From: Sporosarcina sp.
Lineage (GTDB): Bacteria > Bacillota > Bacilli > Bacillales_A > Planococcaceae
Assembly (NCBI GenBank): GCA_029263945.1
Contig: JARIDM010000250.1
Location: 1 to 10,043, forward strand
Direction: 5' to 3'
DNA length: 10,043 nt
Both the position numbers and the translations under genes were made by a program. Below are positions 6,481 through 10,043 of this stretch, piece by piece. The notes below the pieces were generated by a model. That model had not been told where the DNA came from. It worked only from the letters and a program-made list of their open reading frames with translations, and searched no databases. Numbering within the stretch: the stretch's first letter is position 1; each line of letters starts with the position of its first letter.

Positions 6481-6540
6481 AATAATACCTACGATTATTA
6501 TGATACTGATGACCATTAGTAACCTTCTTTTCAACTGCAT
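6133..6540 (-). CDS. Small membrane-anchored protein, paralogue copy 2
   Basis: 135 residues, the same length and architecture as the 5563-5970 copy: MQLKRR start, membrane segment about residues 7-21 (very Ile-rich), charged linker (30-59) almost identical to copy 1, then a beta-rich C-terminal domain ending SKVEVTYSDGSKEDI. The C-terminal domain has diverged most (SENSVNFDYSFSTN against GEFVKFDYMYTTN), which suggests specialised partners or ligands. The ribosome binding site is AAGGGA, and ATG 6540 shares its context with copy 1 for about 30 bp upstream. A weak 5-bp hairpin (6118-6132) followed by TTTT may end it. With copy 1 and the decayed third copy upstream it forms a tandem array. Function unknown; roles such as immunity or surface interaction are only guesses. 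Confidence 0.8.
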   Translation of the reverse strand: MQLKRRLLMVISIIIIVGIIGKMYMDHQNVKEQKAEEQKLEAERMSVVALKETFADIKSLEFEGTGYTTMTGYYDMNVKMTSKSENSVNFDYSFSTNHPSEIAAWSVVDEEKVQIPGKTKSKVEVTYSDGSKEDI

Positions 6541-6654
6541 AAGTTTTTCCCTTCTTAACCTTATTTCAAAAAATATGATTCTACTTGGAACAAGATGCGT
6601 TAAAGAAAAAGACGCATCATTTATCCATAGAATACCTATATATTTACATTGGTT

Positions 6655-6830
6655 GAGTAGTATTCGATTTTCTTGATTTCATAATAACGTTTATCATTTG
6701 CTAAAGCTTACATCTTTTTACATCAAACTTCATCTTCTTGATTATTTTGGTAGTTAAAATACATTTTTGTTCGAATACTTAACATTAAGATTAAGCCGAT
6801 TTATAGCAACAAGTTTCTTGTCTGGTACTT
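6655..6830 (-). pseudogene. Decayed third copy of the membrane-anchored paralogue
   Basis: Bases 6741-6821 align without gaps to 6451-6531, the N-terminal coding part of copy 2, at about 48 of 81 positions, far above chance. Translated on the minus strand in the matching frame it shows KMYFNYQN (copy 2: KMYMDHQN) and, after a 15-base deletion, YYEIKKIE (copy 2: FADIKSLE). There is no ATG at the expected start, at least four in-frame stops, and nothing recognisable of the C-terminal domain. A 7-bp inverted repeat GATGCGT / ACGCATC (6594-6618) lies beyond it. Confidence 0.65.
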
Positions 6831-6966
6831 GAGCTTTATCCTATCTCAACATCTTGTTCAAATAGATAACCGGTTTGTCTCCGTTTTTTGAAAGTAGCAG
6901 CAAGTCATTCCTGCAAGATTATGGTATCGTCAATCACCCAGAGATATGGAAAGAGTTAGAATACAA
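6831..6966. other. Unassigned gap beside the pseudogene
   Basis: No gene or terminator is supported. Together with the pseudogene it makes a 426-bp stretch without an intact gene. The plus strand from about 6866 reads a protein-like string including LQDYGIVNHPEIWKELEYN without a stop, but it lacks a start and runs antisense into the DUF2200 gene; it may be a fragment of a lost gene or chance. Confidence 0.3.
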
Positions 6967-7317
6967 TTATCCCCTTAAAATCTTCTCCATCGCTTTCCCC
7001 TTCGCTAACTCATCAATCAACTTATCCAAATAGCGAATTTCCTGCATCGTTGGTTCTTCAATGTCTTCGACGCGAACCCCACAAATGACACCTTTAATCA
7101 GCGTTCGTGAAGGATTCAATTGGGGCGCTTCGGCAAAGAAGGTCTCGAAATCGATTTCGTTTTTCATTTGCGTTTCTAACCCTTCCTCGCTATATCCTGT
7201 CAACCAACGAATGATTTCATCTACTTCTATTTTTGTGCGCCCTTTTTTCTCGGCTTTCTTCACATAGTGTGGATAGACACTTGCAAAGCTTGTGGTATAA
7301 ATTTTATGTTTGGTCAC
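6967..7317 (-). CDS. DUF2200 family protein with GTG start
   Basis: A 116-residue soluble protein of the DUF2200 family, with its conserved blocks TKHKIYTTSFASVYPHYV, EKKGRTKIEVDEIIRWLTGY, FETFFAEAPQLNP, IKGVICGVRVEDIEEPTMQ and EIRYLDKLIDELAKGKAMEK. The family is widespread in bacteria and has no assigned biochemical function; the helical, charged C-terminus and conserved Trp-Leu-Thr-Gly-Tyr give no clear catalytic clue. The start is GTG 7317: GGAGG (7325-7329) lies 7 nt upstream and the family begins at this point. An in-frame ATG at 7356 would overlap the stop of the VOC gene and add 13 non-family residues. The VOC gene ends 38 bp upstream, so the two are probably cotranscribed. Confidence 0.87.
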   Translation of the reverse strand: MTKHKIYTTSFASVYPHYVKKAEKKGRTKIEVDEIIRWLTGYSEEGLETQMKNEIDFETFFAEAPQLNPSRTLIKGVICGVRVEDIEEPTMQEIRYLDKLIDELAKGKAMEKILRG

Positions 7318-7355
7318 GTGATAGCCTCCATTTCCTTCATTCTTTTTCTGTCCCA

Positions 7356-7724
7356 TTAATCAACTATTTCTTGAATTATTTCCACTCGATTGCCAAAAGG
7401 GTCTCTAAACTCGAATCGTTCAAAACCAGGAATCGGAACACCTTCAATTAATTCAATGTCGTTTTGCTTCAACACATTTCTCCAGTGTAAAATATCTTCT
7501 ACTTGGTAAGCTAAATGGGCTTTTGTTGTTAATCTATCAAAGTCCTCTTCTGTCCCTACGTGAACTTCTGCATCTCCTACTTTTAACCAAAATCCACCAC
7601 GTCCTTTTAACGATTCAGGTTTGTCTTTTTCAGCCAAGCCAAGTATGCCACAATAAAAATTTTTCCCGTTTTCTTCCGCACCTTTTGGAATCGTAATCTG
7701 TGCATGATGTAAACCAATGATCAT
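7356..7724 (-). CDS. VOC-superfamily (glyoxalase/bleomycin-resistance/dioxygenase fold) protein
   Basis: A 122-residue cytoplasmic protein with the paired beta-alpha-beta-beta-beta modules of the vicinal oxygen chelate superfamily. Signatures are HHAQITIP at the start, FYCGILGL (23-30), FWLKVGDAEVHVG (45-57), AHLAYQVEDI (69-78) and the closing FEFRDPFGNRVEIIQ (104-118). Probable metal ligands are H7, H55, H70 and E115. Superfamily members include glyoxalase I, fosfomycin thiol transferases, extradiol dioxygenases and drug-binding proteins; the substrate here is not evident and no thiol-transferase-specific motif is visible. The ribosome binding site GGGAGAGAG precedes ATG 7724. It sits between the membrane protein gene (52 bp upstream) and the DUF2200 gene (38 bp downstream), with no terminator in either gap. 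Confidence 0.9.
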   Translation of the reverse strand: MIIGLHHAQITIPKGAEENGKNFYCGILGLAEKDKPESLKGRGGFWLKVGDAEVHVGTEEDFDRLTTKAHLAYQVEDILHWRNVLKQNDIELIEGVPIPGFERFEFRDPFGNRVEIIQEIVD

Positions 7725-7776
7725 TTAATCTCTCTCCCGTTCACAAATTTATAAAGTCCGATTACTCAATAGAAAG

Positions 7777-8388
7777 TTAGAATTTCACATTAAATGTAAG
7801 GTAACTCATCAAGACCATGAAGAAACATAAAGTTTCAAGGTTAACAATATATGGATTCGATTTTACTTTTGATAAGATCTTAATTCTTTTAACTAAGCTT
7901 GCATCTAGCATGATGAATACATAATAAAAAATAAACAGACTAAATGACAACATTAAACCTGCCATCAAAAATTCTCCACTTTGCCAAAAGGCAATCCCTA
8001 AAAAGATAGCCCAAATACTCTTAAACACACCTAGCAAACTTTCAAAAGGATTTGACAAAGTAGACATCATATATTCCCCAAAATTATCTGAAATAGCTTG
8101 ATTTTCGTTATGCTTTGTTATAAAAGCAATATGGCCAGTTTGAAGTGCCATTGAAATCACGAGTGATAATAAATAAGCGAGTCCAAACATGGTCCCTACA
8201 AGTACAATATCTGGCTCTAGTAATTTATATAGCATCAATGGCAATGGAAACCACATGGCATACATCATTGCCATCAATAAATGCATAAAAGCAAACTCGT
8301 TACTTTCAGCCATTTTTTTAAATGTAATACCAATAACTAAAAATATGAAGACACCCATCCATCCTAAAATAATTGCAGATAATAACAT
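7777..8388 (-). CDS. Six-helix integral membrane protein of unknown function
   Basis: A 203-residue, very hydrophobic protein that I do not recognise. Predicted membrane segments by eye: about residues 2-22, 33-55, 61-83, 115-135, 138-162 and 183-200, separated by a longer polar loop at 84-114 (TKHNENQAISDNFGEYMMS) and a basic loop LVKRIKILSKVKSN (165-178) that is probably cytoplasmic. No transporter or enzyme motif stands out, and there is no signal peptide. ATG 8388 is preceded by CGGAGGGC at good spacing. It is first in a closely spaced series with the VOC and DUF2200 genes, so it may head a three-gene unit. A candidate promoter lies about 75-105 bp upstream. Identity as a real gene is well supported by length and ribosome binding site. 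Confidence 0.75.
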   Translation of the reverse strand: MLLSAIILGWMGVFIFLVIGITFKKMAESNEFAFMHLLMAMMYAMWFPLPLMLYKLLEPDIVLVGTMFGLAYLLSLVISMALQTGHIAFITKHNENQAISDNFGEYMMSTLSNPFESLLGVFKSIWAIFLGIAFWQSGEFLMAGLMLSFSLFIFYYVFIMLDASLVKRIKILSKVKSNPYIVNLETLCFFMVLMSYLTFNVKF

Positions 8389-8464
8389 AATGCCCTCCGT
8401 TTAAGATCTAATGTTAAAGTCATTTTCATCCCACTGTTTGAATACCCCTTAGGTGATTCTAAAA

Positions 8465-8494
8465 AATAGAACACGTCAAACAAACTAGTGACAA
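8465..8494 (-). promoter_or_regulatory. Candidate promoter for the six-helix membrane protein gene
   Basis: On the minus strand, TTGTCA (8489-8494, five of six to TTGACA), an 18-bp spacer and TCTATT (8465-8470, four of six to TATAAT). It is the best pair in the 180-bp gap, but long spacing and a weak -10 make it tentative. No hairpin terminator for the lipoprotein gene was found in the gap. Confidence 0.3.
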
Positions 8495-8568
8495 TCCAAC
8501 AACCTTTCCCATGCGTTTCTAACTTAATGCTCATCCATTAACAGCCCTATTTTAAGCATTCCTGTCAT

Positions 8569-8979
8569 TTAATTATCACTTAATATAGATTCATATTCTT
8601 CTTCATCGCCAAACTCTTCAGAGAAATAAACGGGGACATCTTGTATATGTTTCATTTCGAAAGGCTTTCCTTCATTAATTTTTTCGATAACGATGTCATA
8701 ATTTCCTTTCCCATCCATTTCAACCTTATAATTCTGCTGATTACTTTTAATTTCATAAAGATTAATATCAAGCTTTTCATAAGTTCCGCGATCTATTTCT
8801 CTGTTATCAATATATTGAACAAAACTTTTATCATCATCTTGAAATGACATTTGAACAACATATCCATTATCCTGCTGTTCACTTTGATAAGCGCCTTTTA
8901 AAATTGATTCGGCTTTATCCATACACCCAACAAGAAATAAAGTAGTAATAATAACGAGAAACGTCATTAGCTTTTTCAT
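8569..8979 (-). CDS. Small lipoprotein of unknown function
   Basis: 136 residues with a classical lipoprotein signal: MKK, a hydrophobic core (residues 5-17), and lipobox LVGC with C19 as the lipidated residue, so it should be anchored on the outer face of the membrane. The mature part is acidic and rich in Asp, Glu, Asn and Gln, with strand-like alternation (GYVVQMSFQDDDKSFVQYID, NYKVEMDGKGNYDIVIEK), and ends in an acidic tail EEFGDEEEYESILSDN. I do not recognise the family; small secreted beta-domain lipoproteins of this kind are common in Bacillales. The start is ATG 8979, 7 nt after GGAGG; an in-frame ATG nine codons upstream overlaps that site. The second lipoprotein gene ends 93 bp upstream, so they may share a transcript. 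Confidence 0.8.
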   Translation of the reverse strand: MKKLMTFLVIITTLFLVGCMDKAESILKGAYQSEQQDNGYVVQMSFQDDDKSFVQYIDNREIDRGTYEKLDINLYEIKSNQQNYKVEMDGKGNYDIVIEKINEGKPFEMKHIQDVPVYFSEEFGDEEEYESILSDN

Positions 8980-9072
8980 AAAATAACCTCCATTTTTTAA
9001 TAGCAATTTAAAATTTCATCGTTGCCTACATTAGCAACCTTCTCAGAATTAAGCTTTTACAAAAAACAGGAT

Positions 9073-9780
9073 TTAGTTGCAATGAATAAACGTTTTTACT
9101 TCATCTGACAAGATTGACGTATCCCAAGGATGCCAATAATAACTTTCTCCATCGAATTGCAAATTATATTTGTATGCGATAGGACCTTCGGTATAGAACA
9201 CCATTTCATAAAATATAGGATCTGTTTTTTCTAGGTTAGGGTGGAAATCTGGATTTTCCTTACCCTCATTCAAAATTTGGAGAAAACGATTTATATCTTC
9301 GTTTTTAGACAATGAAGCAATTAACTGCTCGTTCTCTAGTGGTTCAGAAAGGTAAATCTCGATTAATCCTACTTTTTCAATGGGCATGTCTTTAAAGTGC
9401 CATTGGTATTCAATAGCATCACTGGAAAAGTATACTTGATAGCCATTTATCACTTGCGTATTCTTTACAGCAATTAAATGTGGATGATCCTTGATTTCGA
9501 AAATCTCAGTCCCTTTCTCATGGAATGCAGCATCGCCGTCTCTAATTTTATAATTAGGATTTTTCACGTGATCGGCAACTTTAAATTTAACTGTACCAAT
9601 ACTTTCTCCCACATCGTCCATATCGGCTAACGTACCCGTATGGATGAGTTGATATTCATTCCCGTTAAATTTAACAAAATCTACCCAATCTATTTTACTT
9701 CCACCCATATAAGCTGAAGGACGACAGCCCGTTATAAATAGCAAAATTAAGAAGAAGTACAACATGTTCCGCTTCTTCAT
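9073..9780 (-). CDS. Conserved-looking lipoprotein of unknown function
   Basis: 235 residues. The signal MKKRNMLYFFLILLFITGC has a lipobox ITGC with C19 lipidated, followed by RPSAYMGG. The mature domain contains WVDFVKFNGNEYQLIH, a style I associate with unnamed Bacillus-group lipoproteins, then KFKVADHVKNPNYKIRDGDAAF, EKGTEIFEIK, and a Tyr/Trp-rich end (YYWHPWDTS). It is probably a beta-rich extracytoplasmic domain; no catalytic motif is visible. The start is ATG 9780: the G6 run (9787-9792) lies 6 nt upstream, whereas the in-frame ATG at 9786 abuts it. The last residues include a second cysteine (HCN). It lies upstream of the other lipoprotein gene, but the two mature proteins look unrelated. 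Confidence 0.82.
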   Translation of the reverse strand: MKKRNMLYFFLILLFITGCRPSAYMGGSKIDWVDFVKFNGNEYQLIHTGTLADMDDVGESIGTVKFKVADHVKNPNYKIRDGDAAFHEKGTEIFEIKDHPHLIAVKNTQVINGYQVYFSSDAIEYQWHFKDMPIEKVGLIEIYLSEPLENEQLIASLSKNEDINRFLQILNEGKENPDFHPNLEKTDPIFYEMVFYTEGPIAYKYNLQFDGESYYWHPWDTSILSDEVKTFIHCN

Positions 9781-9832
9781 CAGCATCCCCCCATACTACT
9801 TAAATTACGGTTATAACTTCTTTGGAAATGTC

Positions 9833-9846
9833 ACCACTATAGCGGT
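9833..9846. promoter_or_regulatory. Near-palindrome upstream of the larger lipoprotein gene
   Basis: ACCACTATAGCGGT is a 14-bp near-palindrome with one mismatched pair. Its core reads TATAGT on the minus strand, a possible -10 about 55 bp before the ATG, without a good -35. It could be a promoter-overlapping operator. Confidence 0.3.
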
Positions 9847-9930
9847 CGTTCAGTAAATTTAGAATCATAATTGCTTTATCTATGTGTGACAGAATTTGCT
9901 AATTTTAATTTATTCACCTTGTTTCTTCTT

Positions 9931-10043
9931 TTAGTCATCTTTTTCATATATCATTTTCAGTGTGTTGTTTATGTTAATTAAGGCAATTAATATAAAACCC
10001 AACATAATAAAAGTGATCATTTCATTTGTAAAAAAAGAAAGAA
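9931..10043 (-). CDS. C-terminal end of a probable small membrane protein (cut by window edge)
   Basis: The minus strand is open from the window edge to TAA at 9931-9933 (37 codons visible). It encodes a strongly hydrophobic segment MITFIMLGFILIALINI followed by a polar tail NNTLKMIYEKDD, the pattern of a one- or two-helix small membrane protein with a charged end. An internal ATG could also be the start, but no ribosome binding site precedes it, so a start beyond the window is more likely. No family recognised. The 150-bp gap to the larger lipoprotein gene holds no clear terminator. Confidence 0.45.
   Translation of the reverse strand, partial: LSFFTNEMITFIMLGFILIALININNTLKMIYEKDD

Noticed and set aside
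6594..6618. GATGCGT / ACGCATC hairpin as a terminator of the decayed copy
   Set aside because: Only 7 bp with an 11-nt loop and no convincing T tract after it on either strand.
6752..6840. Minus-strand string DKAQVPDKK...NVKYSN as a C-terminal fragment of the paralogue family
   Set aside because: Resembles the family's C-terminus superficially, but it is in a different frame of DNA that aligns to the N-terminal part of copy 2; taken as coincidence.
9021..9038. GTTGC / GCAAC hairpin between the lipoprotein genes
   Set aside because: Five base pairs with an 8-nt loop and no T run; too weak to call a terminator.

Overview
The window is low-GC DNA with strong AGGAGG-type ribosome binding sites, TATAAT-type promoters, and TTG and GTG starts. 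Its gene families (RecQ, DUF368/PopT, PadR plus HAAS-domain membrane protein, DUF2200, Gram-positive lipoproteins) fit the Bacillales. A Lysinibacillus/Solibacillus/Sporosarcina-like (Planococcaceae) or Bacillus-like host is the best guess. This is inferred from protein style, not from a marker gene. Every supported gene lies on the minus strand, so transcription runs from high to low coordinates.

Layout from 1 upward: (a) 1-1311, the first 437 codons of a RecQ helicase, cut by the window edge. (b) 1377-1799, a hemerythrin-like HHE protein with a clear terminator between it and recQ. (c) 1867-2691, a DUF368 membrane protein (PopT-type undecaprenyl-phosphate translocase) with two candidate promoters. 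(d) 2990-4097, a two-gene operon of a PadR repressor with a TTG start and an overlapping HAAS-domain membrane protein, bounded by a perfect 17-bp hairpin. (e) 4261-5232, an NAD(P)-binding epimerase-like protein. A perfect CRP/FNR- or Rex-type palindrome sits about 61.5 bp upstream of its predicted transcription start. (f) 5563-6830, a tandem array of a small membrane-anchored protein family: two intact 135-residue copies exactly 570 bp apart and a third copy full of stops. (g) 6967-8388, a DUF2200 protein, a VOC/glyoxalase-fold protein and a six-helix membrane protein, closely spaced. (h) 8569-9780, two unrelated-looking lipoproteins. (i) 9931 to the edge, the C-terminal end of a probable small membrane protein.

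The left part holds housekeeping and envelope genes. The right part (about 5.2-10 kb) is more accessory: paralogue duplication and decay, small envelope proteins of unknown function and gene-poor gaps. No tRNA, rRNA, CRISPR array, transposase or phage gene was seen. Several natural reading frames are longer than the likely genes; starts were trimmed to fit ribosome binding sites for PadR (4097), DUF2200 (7317) and both lipoproteins (8979, 9780). The most interesting signals are the symmetric redox-regulator-like site upstream of the epimerase gene and the three-copy paralogue array, in which a 120-bp block is far more similar between copies than its flanks.
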